A stretch of 64,000 nucleotides of DNA from Monomorium pharaonis (taxonomy: Eukaryota > Arthropoda > Insecta > Hymenoptera > Formicidae). Made by a program: the position numbers and the translations under genes. How positions within the stretch are numbered: position 1 is the first letter of the stretch; each line of letters starts with the position of its first letter. Under the pieces are notes generated by a model. It saw only the letters and a list, made by a program, of their open reading frames with translations. It was not told the origin of the DNA and did not search any database. The stretch spans positions 12,841,365 to 12,905,364 of the forward strand of contig NC_050473.1 in NCBI RefSeq assembly GCF_013373865.1. The letters run 5' to 3'. Shown piece after piece: positions 1 through 11,304 of the stretch.

Positions 1-1937
1 ATGGCAGGAGATGAGGAGAAAGAGGAGACTGGTAAAGCTGTCTTATCCCGAGGGAGCGGAGGCAACATGGGAAACCAATTAGCTGAGGAACGCCGCCACC
101 GTGCCGTTAGATACGAAGCGAGCTCGATAGTACGGTGAACTGGTCGTTGCTGTCGGTTTCGACAGTGTTGTTGCCGATATGTTGCCTGCCGTTATCGCCA
201 AGCACCCGCAAACCTGCCGCGTCGTGGACCTTCCTTCGGCAATATTCAACCCCATGGAAATCAACGACGCATGAGAATTAAAATCCCGCCGCGTTTGGTA
301 ACGTACGGTCGACACTCACCTCGAGATACTGCTAATGTGAAGAGAAATTATCTCGCGTCTTTTCTTTTCTTTCCCACTTCTTTATGCCATATCATATCGT
401 CGCAGATGCGCTATGATGCGGCTGATAATATACGGGACAGATAAAATAATCGAAATCTTATGATTAACGCGTTTGATAACCATGTGCACGAATTTGAATC
501 AGTTTTCAATGCTTCGAACAGTCAGTTGATTTAAAATCAAGTAAATATTAATGTGACGTCGACACGAGTGAGAAATTTATATGAGAACTATTTAATGGAT
601 AGTGCTGAATAATTTTACATGGTTTTATTTAGAAATGCATATCTCAACTTAGTTATATCCATTCATTGCTTTAAAGATAAATTTTATATGCATAAAATAT
701 AGCGCGCAGAAAATTCTGATAGAGAGATCGAGAGACGCGTTTTTCATGGGCTAATTAATTCCCGAGAACGGATGTAACGGATGATCCCTGTATAAACTCT
801 TCGTCCGGGATTCATGTTACCGCGTTGTAAATCTCGAAGATTCGGAGAAGATTGTTCGTCAGCGCGGATCACCTACGGCACGCTGCCGGTTTTTCGTGGT
901 CGCGGCGGTTTTTTGAGGTGGACGATCATTTGGGAGTCTAATTTATACGGCGGTTAAATTAAAACGACTGCGGTGGCGGCGACGGCGGAACGAGAGGCGG
1001 CGAACGCATCTGCGAATCTCCATCGAGTCCGAGGGAATGAGGGTGAGAGCGAGTGAGATGGGATAAGCACGAAAGAACGAAAGGCAGGCACTGTATATAC
1101 AGAGTCGGGAAGTCGAGAGGCTCTTACGTGAAGAGAAGAGGTACAGGAAATACTCCGAGAAAGAGAAGAGACTATATCGTGATTAGGGAGGAATGTTGAT
1201 TAGATCCATCAGCTGGTCGAGTGTGGGCCCTCTTTCCTTCTCACTGGACCCTTTGCCTCTTAAACCGATCTTCCCTCTCTCCCTTCTCTCTAGTATCTTT
1301 CTAACCAAAAATTCGCTTCTTTTCTTATAAAGATGTGTAGTTTCTATTTATGAATCTGTTTATTACATACTGATTTTTCTTTATGACGTCCAAACCATTT
1401 TGCTGAAAACATTACTTTTAATTGTATATATAAATTATAGAAATTAATTTTGATTATATAAGTATGTTTACTAGCTAGTTTTGCTCCAAATGAATTTCTT
1501 ATATATGTAAATATACATAATTTAATGGTACTGCTCACCTTATTTTAATTATTGTTACTTTTGCATTAGGTATTCGGGAAAAAATCAATATTGCAAATAT
1601 CTTGCTAAATTTTACAACCGATGTAGAAATACTTAGTCACTCACGCTTTGATTCTGAAATGGAAACCCGTTTTCGAATGTGTTTCCGATAACGCGTCGCC
1701 GTGTGCCAATGGCAACAGCCAAAAACGATGGATGCAGTAGGAGTCGTAAAAGCAACAGCACGAATCTGGATTTCGTTTTATTGACAACGCGCCAAATACC
1801 CGGATTCCATATTTATGACTGACCAGTCGTCTTCTCCGTGTTGTACTTAACACGTTGCTCACTCGTGCGTTCATCCCGTGAAAGGAGATGGACACTGGCT
1901 CGAGCTCCAAAACAGGCTGCTGCCTGTTTCGTTCTCA

Positions 1938-1950
1938 CCCCCCCCCCCCC
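1938..1950. repeat. poly-C tract (13 C)
   Basis: An uninterrupted run of 13 C residues is seen directly. A second, 12-nt C run lies at 2678-2689 in a pyrimidine-rich, CACA-containing context. Such tracts are length-unstable and no function is implied. Confidence 0.9.
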
Positions 1951-2677
1951 ACCTACTCCTCGCCGCCTTCCTCGAGTCAGCGGTCATAAATTTGTTTCAT
2001 TTATACGACCGTTTTAAAATCATTCTCCAGTCAGGTGTACACCTTGTTAAGGCCTAAACTCGTGGTCATTTAATCGGTCAAAACTTATGGCTAAATGTGC
2101 GGTTAGTACGGCCTGTAAAGTTTCACCTACAGTGCGCTTCTTTATGTTATAAGTCCGTTACGAAAAATGTGTCTGTGTTTATAATATAATTGACAGAAGG
2201 ATGGAGACAATTTTTTCTAATTAAACTTCATCGAATATGTGCAACTTTTTGTTTGATATTAAGAGAGAAGTGGTTTTGTTTTGATTTGAACGTTTAGAAT
2301 TTGTCAATTTCTTTTTAGGGCAACCATTAAGTCGACGTTACAACTTCTGTGGTAGGTAGTTCAGTTACCTTGCAAATCTATCTCGGATATGTCTCGATTA
2401 GTTCACTAGATGGTTACGATGCTGGCATGATATTCCATTACGAAGGAAATGTAAATATAATTGTAGTGTGCTGACATAACGGTAAGATAATCCGCCGAGC
2501 GGAGGCGCTGCCACTGTAATAAATCGTAATTTATGATCCCTATATACGCCCGCCGGTATCGTCGAGAAATTCAAGACTACACACAGATAGAAGCTAGAAC
2601 TTTCTATCTCTTTCCTGTCTTTTTCTTTGAAGGTTTCATCTTTTTGTCTCTTTTACCCGGTCTCTTTCTTTCTCATA

Positions 2678-2689
2678 CCCCCCCCCCCC
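2678..2689. repeat. poly-C tract (12 C)
   Basis: This is a C homopolymer followed by CACATACATACAC, inside a long pyrimidine-rich stretch (roughly 2600-2710). Confidence 0.88.
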
Positions 2690-3903
2690 ACACATACATA
2701 CACTCACACATATCTTTACTTTTATCCGCTCTCATTCCGTTCCGCGAAACGCCTGAGAAGGCAGCTCTTGATCTGGGTCTACTCGATGAGCATATTTACA
2801 ATGTGTTGCGTTACCTCCATAATCTATCGCCGTCTTTGTCCAGTCTTTCAACTCTGCTCCTCTCTCCGACTTGAATCCGCTAGTTTCTCCGTCTTTATCG
2901 GACCCGTCTACCTTGTTTATGTCTTATTCTCTTAGCCTCCTCTCGAGCTCTTGAGCACCAATAAATTAATTGCCGAGATTTACGTATCTCGCCCGTAAAC
3001 CAGTCAGCGAGACTAATGCTTGGCCTCTAATTACATAATTATATGGCATTATGTTACGATAGTCAATTAATACGTACGCACGTACAATGATTTGAAAGCG
3101 CGATTTGCGATAATAAGTTACGTTTCCTCGCGATCTTATGCGACTTACGCGCAAAGTGTCATGCTTCAAATCACCGAATACACATACGATGCATGTGCCG
3201 TTTCGATAAGCGATCGTAATTTATTGTCCGCGAGGATGACAGTGAACGCGCGTCGGTTATTTGCTTTACGGCAAATATCACAAGTGATTCTCGATTCCAA
3301 TCGCTCGTACTTGCACGAAACGTTTCGTATGGGATATTATGCATTCCACGAGACATTTCATATCGCAATGACGATCCTTTAACAATGCGGCAATGCGTCA
3401 GAGAGCGCAAACCGATATTGCCTAATGCTACTTCTCGGTCTTCGAGATCTCACTTTTTCTCTTTCGCGTAAATTTCGCAGATCGCTCTTTCGAGGGGTTT
3501 CTCGATGACTATTACTTCCTCTCAAGGACGCATTCTCGTGCTTCCGAAGAGACATTTTCCCTCAACGGGAAGGAAACGTACGGTATAAACGAGCGGGGGT
3601 GGAATATGAGATGCGGGCAACTGATTTATTTAAGGGGCAGGCCAGACATCCGGTTTGTCGAATTACGCTTTAAGAGTGCCCATAGTAGACGGACTGGCAG
3701 ATACAAACGGAGACGGACGATGGAACGAACGTGCAAGCGAGAGGCAACGATGTGGAACGAGAGCGCGTAGCACGTCGACCCGTTAACCGTTTATCATTGC
3801 ATCGACACGAGTCACGCGGTGGACCCTACTGACCACTTAAAAAACGGCGATTCAGCCTTTAGTAGGAAGTGACGTCAGCTTTGGAGGTGAACTGTGAACC
3901 ACA

Positions 3904-3920
3904 TCTCTCTCTCTCTCTCT
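3904..3920. repeat. (CT)n microsatellite, short
   Basis: A pure TC/CT dinucleotide run of 17 nt is seen directly. Confidence 0.85.
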
Positions 3921-5898
3921 AAACGCGACATAAACAGCTTCACTACACAGCTTTTATCATACGTCTGAATGATAATTTGATGACAATATTCATCTCGGAT
4001 TCCTCAATAATTGTTATTGATAAATACAGTCACAATCACATTTTGCAGTCAAGGTCTTAATACACAGTTTAATCATGTTTAAGAAAGGATTTTCAAAAAT
4101 CCTAGCAGTTATATACACGACTTTTGAATTAATTAGACGCAATCTTCTTCGAGAGGTTCTTATTAAAATTGTATCTCTGTCAATTATCGTTACCACGATC
4201 TAAAAATTATCCGCCTTGTTAACCATAATCCCTCATTTTGCGTTGGATGTCAGTAGGAAGTGGTTCGGTGACGACCGATGCATTATTAATGTATCTCTTA
4301 TTCGTTACCACTCATGTATTTACGTGCTCGTGCAGTCTATCGTTATCCTCGAGCAGATAGCCATTCAAGGATCGTAAGTAATTAGTCAAATCAAAGAGTA
4401 ACTTTTCATTTCATGCCTATTGTATTCTTGCCTGAGATTTTTTAACGAGAAAATTTTGATTAATTATTTTATGTGAATTTCTTTGACAATGAGTTATCAT
4501 AAGAATACTTACATGGTTATTTAAGAGAATTAGAAAAGAAATTATTTTATCTTTTTCTAATTTATAGAAGTTGAAGGCATATATTTTTATTTTGCAAATA
4601 TTGTACATTACTTTTTTTATAGCAATTATTTTTATTTTTTTCCACAAAAATGCTGTAATGTATAATACGTAATGTACAATTATAAATATTTTTGACTTTC
4701 TTTATCGTTTGTTATCTTTTACACAAATTTCCTCGAAAGTCCGTACATTCTGAATCTTGTAAACCAATAAATTCATGTGACGCGTCTCTGCTCTAGCAGA
4801 TCTTCTCTTGAGTTGACCGTGTAACGATTTCAGACGAGATACCAGAGCAGGCAATCGAGGGAGGGAGCGAGTCGGTATATTATCGCGAAGATGACGCTTA
4901 TGACAGCATGTGGGAGTAGCTGTCACTCATTGTTGCCTGGCCAGACTTGATATACCCAGACATTTCGCTTCGTGATATCGAGAGATTCGCCTGCTTCAAA
5001 TTCTTGCCCTTCAACCTCGGGATGGGATCAATAAACTGGCGAATACTGGTTTTTTTTCCAAATTAAATTAGTTAATCTTACAAAAAGTATAAAAAGTTGC
5101 TTTCGAAGTGATTGCTATTGGGATATATTATGTAAGTGGAAAAATTTGTACTTCTCTCAAATCTGTGCTTAAAAAATAAAAGTCAGTGACCCTGAAGAAT
5201 TCGTTCGTTCATCGAGTACGATCGTTATGAAGAATCATTCAATGAATGCTCCCGTCGCGCGTCGTCCGCTCAACCCGCGTGGCTATAATAACACTTGAAA
5301 ATACGTTAGCGAGAAGCAACGAATTGCCTTAGATTAATCTACGATTTGTTGTTTGTATATTGCCAAGTAATTAATTCGTGCCAAGGGAGAAAGTTGGGGA
5401 TATATTGAACTTGGGGATGTTTTTTCTTTTCGCAATATAAAAATTTCATGCACATTCTAAAATAATTTAAAACATTTTCTCATTTATTTCGTTCCTCAGC
5501 TGTTTCTATTCAAAACTAACTACGTTTACACTACTTTGTGTATTGCCGTAAAACTGATTCATAAAACAAACTTACGTTTTTCGCACGCGAAAGTAATTCC
5601 GCGCGTGTCTCGACATTTCGCAGACGTCTCGTTTCTTTCCTCCTACGGCGGAAGATTCCCTACGAGCGTCATTATCACACGGCTACACCTACGGAATAAA
5701 CGATTGAATATTTACGGCGGACATTCGTCGCGCGCGCGGCTTCTCCCAGTAAATCCGTTGATTCGTAAGTCGTGCGCGTCCTGTCGAGACTCCCCCGAAT
5801 CATTTAAGTATGCCGGCAGCATTTTCGTGGAGAGATACGTGTGCTCCGTCTTTAATCGAGATCGAAATCGGTCTGACACACGCGCGATCATCAATGAT

Positions 5899-6008
5899 AC
5901 AGGGTGTTTGCAAAAAACCGCGAAAATTTCTTTTAAGAGGTCGGAATAGTATATTAAACAGAAGGCATTAAAAATTAACTGTTGATGACGAGGCTTTTTA
6001 TTTTTCAC
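5899..6008. mobile_element. possible transposon-terminus fragment (ACAGGGTGTTTG)
   Basis: The block starts with ACAGGGTGTTTG and is followed by AAAAACCGCG and A/T-rich sequence. Many insect mariner-like and other DNA elements, and repeats derived from them, begin with CAGGGTGT. No matching inverted copy is visible nearby, so at best this is one end of a degraded element. The right limit is arbitrary. A TA microsatellite begins about 50 nt further on. Confidence 0.25.
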
Positions 6009-6056
6009 GACGCATTATTGTAGATTACTTGTTAATTTATATTGTTCAAATGTTGC

Positions 6057-6058
<2 letters not shown>

Positions 6059-6098
<40 letters not shown>
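6059..6098. repeat. (TA)20 microsatellite
   Basis: A pure TA dinucleotide run of 40 nt is seen directly in the hth intron, about 620 nt upstream of the linker exon. Confidence 0.95.
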
Positions 6099-6101
<3 letters not shown>

Positions 6102-6717
6102 GATTATATTATTATACATTAATTTAATAAATATAGTATTACACATTTCATGGAATCAAGTTGAAATTAACGTTATTGTTTCAAGTACCTCAAATATTAG
6201 TATATTGTAATTGGTCATTAATTTTAATTCTGTTTTTTAAAATCTTGTCGAATGCTTGCTCAATCAAATCGATGACGTTATTTTTACATGCCTTTTACAG
6301 TTGTTCATGTAGTATATACGATTGAAAAGAAGACTTAGAGGGGCTTTGTATGTATGCATGTATTTAAAAGTGCAGACAACGAAAAAAAAAAATTCCGATG
6401 CACGTTAACGTGACGCGCGTTTCACAAGCCAGACACCTTTATTTATATGAAACAAAAACTATCCATAAAAGTAAAAATAATATATAAAAGCGATATTTTG
6501 CAATATTCCAAGGATATGGAGTTTTAATTTTCAAGTTTTTAAAATCTTTTAGATAAAGATTGATATTTTTGTGACGCGTGTAATTAATATTAAGCGAGAG
6601 TATCAAACTGAAAAAAAATTTACAAAATAAATATATTTACGAATGTAGATATTAAAATATGAATGAAAAAACATAGAAAGATATCAAATTAATTTATGAA
6701 TATTTTCTACATTACAG

Positions 6718-6847
6718 AGGCCACCTTCCTCGTCGCTCTCGTATCCTGGTGCGGGTGCTAACGATGACGCCCGTAGCCCTGGAAGTGGTGGTACACCCGG
6801 ACCTCTCAGCCAGCAAGCGCCAGCCAGCTTGGACTCATCGGATCCAG
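6718..6847 (+). CDS. hth: homothorax internal exon (linker between HM domain and homeodomain)
   Basis: This is a 130-nt internal exon read from AGG at 6718: 43 codons plus one extra G (phase 1 at its 3' end). It is flanked by ATTACAG (acceptor, 6711-6717) and GTAAGT (donor, 6848-6853). The peptide begins RPPSSSLSYPGAG, continues NDDARSPGSGGTPGPLSQQ and ends LDSSDP. I recognise this from memory as the Ser/Pro/Gly-rich linker of insect Homothorax, whose fly version has the same RPPSSSLSY, NDDARSPG, TPGPLSQQ and SDP blocks; vertebrate MEIS linkers share the SGGTPGP core. Hth is a nuclear TALE homeodomain factor that binds Extradenticle through the upstream HM domain, promotes its nuclear entry, and acts with Hox proteins on DNA. 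The exon has neither the HM domain nor the homeodomain. SP and TP dipeptides could be proline-directed phosphorylation sites (inference). The short exon with very long introns fits the known hth architecture. The precise 5' edge (6718 rather than 6720) is chosen because it gives a whole AGG codon. Confidence 0.92.
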
Positions 6848-7928
6848 GTAAGTTCGATTATTGTGGATGAATAATATGTGATAGGGCGAAATAATTTTTT
6901 TTACGTCGTATGCTTTTAATTTATTTTTTAATGACGTGAATAATATACAGTTGCCAGTTTTCAATTAATTCAATCTATAAAGCTTACATCGTCGATTCGT
7001 AAATACACGTGCGCGCAGGCGACGAGCTGTAAAGAATTTTTGGATCGATTGGTCGTGACGGATCGATAGGACTTAAACTAGGTCTCTTCCGCGCTCGGGG
7101 CGGGAAACGTCCAGGCACGACTCGCGCGGGTGACGACGGCTAGGCGGGTTAATGACAATATCACGCGACGAGCAACGAGTTGATGACAATCAAGACGCGC
7201 GGCTAGTCGGAACACCACGGACCCCTTCTATATGCCCTTCAAATTTTACGAACACGGACGCGAGTGTCTACACCATCAAACTTGCGGTGAAGCCACCGTC
7301 GAACCTAATGAGCTGTTTGTCGCATTGGCGTAATCAACGAGAATATTAAGGCACAACAACAATAAATTATTATATTTCGTTTCTTTGAACGAGTAACATT
7401 TTTTTCTAAAGCTAAATAGCTGCGACATGAGATCACTTTTTTGGTACCATTATATTTATATGGATATTTTGTTACAGAAGAGTATTTCATTGCTTGTTAT
7501 ATTCTACTAGTGTTACGCGATTAGGAAAAGAAGTGTTGTTTTTTTATTACAACATACCTATTCTATCAGCGTGCAGTAGCGGGAATGTTCGTCGACAGTG
7601 GCGAAGGAAAAGTTCGGTAGCACCGAATGAACCGCGCCAATGGTTAACGCGACTGGGTTCAGTCAGTCACCGGAGGGTATACAAGTTCACGACATCATCC
7701 CATAAAGATTCATTAAGGTCCGCCGTTCTCTATATTCGTTCTGTCGTGCCAACATTATAGTGCCGCGTGGCGTGCCAGTTTGGTCGAGCGTGCACGCACA
7801 TATATACGTGCACACGGGCGAGAAACAAAACGGTTGATCAATAACAATCATAAGTGTGAGCTACGTCGAACGAAGGATTGGGCGAGAAGAAGAGACCGAT
7901 GACCGCGGATGATCGGAGAGAGAAAGAG

Positions 7929-7931
<3 letters not shown>

Positions 7932-7970
<39 letters not shown>

Positions 7971-7975
7971 GTGTG
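7932..7975. repeat. (GT)n microsatellite
   Basis: A GT dinucleotide run of about 38 nt with one slip (TT) and a short GT tail is seen directly. It is preceded by AGAGAGAG. Confidence 0.95.
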
Positions 7976-8731
7976 AAAGAGGAGACAATAATGAATGGCA
8001 GCTTCTGAAATGCGTTATAGTGCTGCGTAATACTCAAGTTAAGAATCAGTCTCGTTGCATCTTCGTTGTTGCCGTAATATTCGACGATGCAAATAGAGCG
8101 CGTGCAACAGCCATTTCGTGACGAGATACGAATCTGCTATGCGAGATTTGTCGCGGAAAAATGTTGACGAGAGTCTCGCGCGAGTTTCTTTCAACACGCG
8201 TGCCTACTGGCCTTTTAATTCTGCTAAGCACTTAGTTGTACAAGTTCGCGACTCTTGCTTTGTAAGGTGAATGGCCTAATCGGCCATTTATCTGTATCGT
8301 ATGTAATTAATGCATGAATAGAAGTGACTCAAATTAATGTTTTTAGAAAGCAGAAAGCAATATGCTTCCAAGGTTTGGAAATGTACGAGCGTATGATTAT
8401 TAGATTGCTATCGTTCTTACGTTGCGTCGTGACATTGGAACGAACAGATACTAAATGTATAGGACAATCTTTCTACTTCCAAATTACAAAATAACATTGG
8501 CCAATTCCATTCCTGAGGTAATGATATCGCCTAATGGAAATTTTGCGTGCTGATAATATTTACAAACATTTCTGAGCGTTTAATTATAAATTTCGGAACA
8601 AATTGTATAAGGAAATGAATTTGTTTGAAGAGAAACGAATACTGTTATCTATTATATTATAATATGTCACTGTTTTTTTTCTACTGGCTGTGAAAAGTCT
8701 TTTAAAGACAAAAATCTGCCTCGCTTACGCT

Positions 8732-8832
<101 letters not shown>

Positions 8833-11286
8833 GACAATGTTAAGTCATCTTCAGATTTAATATCCACGAATTGAGCGTGCGCGTATTGCGCGCACGGGCT
8901 ACAGCTAGTTCGTGACCAGATATCAATCTCCGCGTGCAAGATCTGTCGTGAGAGAGCGTAGAACCCGAGAGTTTCGCACGTGGTCGCTATAGAAAGCACA
9001 GCCGTTGACGCACGCGAGATCGCGAGAGAGGAAAAAAATTGACGACTCTCCTGCGCAGCGACAGGAACATGATAATCTGCAATCGGCGCTTTCACCGAGC
9101 GACGATAGCGCATGTTTGGAGAATGTCCATGAGATACGCTCCTCGCTTATCCCTTCCTTCTGTTTCCTTACATAAGCGCAATCCGATAGACTGTACTCGG
9201 AACGACGTCTCGGAAAATGCAAATTGTTCTTTTATTAAAACGGAACAGCCAACGCGTGGAAGAATGTACACGTTTCGCTTAATAACGTGTAATCGATTAA
9301 AAGTGCTAAAAAAATTTAATTGACGTATATTAGATTCACGACCAGAACACCATCGAGCTTAGGCAAATCGCGTCTGTCATCATAAATTACGGTCGTATAT
9401 GATAAGACTGTCGCGGTGACATTTATAATTATCGATTAGTTGAATTATTATCAGATTAGATCAGATTATTCGATCTCGCGCGTGCGACACGACACTTTTG
9501 TTCCCAACATGTACACGCGTGATTTTTAATTGCGTTGACAAAAATCGGAAGAACTCGCGATGCATTGCTGTCCATTATGTCGCGTCGCGTATCTCGTATC
9601 TCTTTCCAATCGCAACGTTGCACGTACGTGTATATCATTAGCGCGAAAGCACGTCCGTGAGCTTCGAGAAGCGAGGAAACGATACGAGTGTCGAATACAT
9701 TAACAATCGCGACGCGCGAATAATCACTTATATCGCGTCGCGTCGCGTAAATGCGCTTCGAGATGTTATAACGAATCGATTCATTCCTGATATATTGATT
9801 TCTATCTAAACCATCGAGTCTAAATTTCCAAACTGTCGTTTTTCACAAATTATTACGTTTTATTACTTACGTTTTATTACTTATTAATAAATTTAATAAT
9901 GACTAAATTGAGATAAAGATGAGAAAAGGAACTCGTCGAAGGAACTGGTGTGATGACGAGCACTGTAAAATTTAATAACTCTACGGCAATTAATTGCATT
10001 GCCAAATATAACGGTAAAGAGTTTTGTAAACTTAAAATATTAAGTAAAAACGTCAGCTCATCTGTGTGCAACACTCTCCTTAGGAGAGTTCACCCTTTCG
10101 TAAATAACGAGTACTGACGCATGTAGACTTTCTTACTCGTACATACAACGCGAGTTACTTGCGTTGGCTGGTTACTTAATGTTGAGATGGTATCGACACA
10201 TCCGGGGTTGTCATCGTACGACGTGGTATTTGCTTGGTTCATTTTTCTTTTTCCTTTTGGTCTCTATTCGCAGTTCTTTTCGTCTTTTCCTTCACACTGT
10301 GGGTCCTCATTAACGTGCCAGCTCGTTTGCCTCGAGATATCATCATGGACGTTCCTTTTTTCGGTCGCTTCCCGCTTCGCCGCGATAACTGACAACGACA
10401 TCATCGGCGAATATAATTTGTATTTCACGTACCATTTGTTAAACTACAATCTTGCAGTGGTTTTCTGTGTGGTGTGCTGTAGTTCACTGGTAAAACGTTT
10501 CTCTAAATTCCCCGGCAGTATACTGTATTATAGAGGGAATCTACGTTAATGGTTACTGGTTTCTATAACCGAAAATTTCTGAATCGCTCATGTTCTTTCG
10601 GAAGAAACTGCTCGGAAGAAAGTTATCAACTTGATTTTAAATCGGCGCGGCGTCGCAACAAATATCGCTTAGGAGAGGATACAAACTGGTACCTCACATT
10701 TATTCTAGCTCAATAGATATATATACAATAAAAATCAGAATGTGAGCGATACATTTGATATTCGTTTTTTAAATGTTCACCGCTACACGACATTTATGTC
10801 GCCTCATCCATCGTTCAGCGACACTTTCATGAAAGCTTCGATGGAGACGTCACGTGTGTCAGCCTGGAATGTTTTCCAGGACGGGCTGGAAACGCGCACG
10901 CCGCCGATACGTGGGAAGAGAGCACGGCTCGGGGCATTAACATATCGTGTCGCAATCGCTCGCGGATATAAACACGTTCCTCCTCACAGTGGTTATAAAA
11001 GATTCTATCTCGGCCTGGCTGACCGATCGCGATACACGGCCTCGAGGAACTATGCGTCGTGTGTTATGAACGAGGTAAATATACCAGCACGTACGGCGAC
11101 AGTCGTACAGCTCTCGTAAAATTTATCTCGCGTGTGATACCCTGCAACTCTTGTTTTTTGCCAACGAACGGGCGTTAATTTCCTTTCTCACCTTGCCGAC
11201 CAAATATACCTTCTGACGTTGCCTTCTTTTTCAAAAAGAACGATAATGTTTCGCACTATCACGCATTGATGCTCATCTATAGTTTC

Positions 11287-11304
11287 TTTTTTTTTTTTTT
11301 TTTT
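11287..11304. repeat. poly-T tract (18 T)
   Basis: A homopolymer run is seen directly. No retroelement body is recognisable next to it. Confidence 0.85.

Larger units (their letters stand above)
1..6717 (+). other. hth: homothorax intron upstream of the linker exon (3' part)
   Basis: This stretch ends in an acceptor (pyrimidine-containing tract, then ATTACAG at 6711-6717) and its 5' end is outside the window. No open frame inside it resembles a known protein on either strand. It holds two C-tracts (about 1938-1950 and 2678-2689), a short CT run (3904-3920), a possible transposon terminus near 5899, and a 40-nt TA run (6059-6098). The rest is unremarkable AT/CpG-mixed intronic DNA. The assignment as hth intron rests on the exon that follows. 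Enhancers may well be present but I cannot identify them by eye. Confidence 0.8.
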
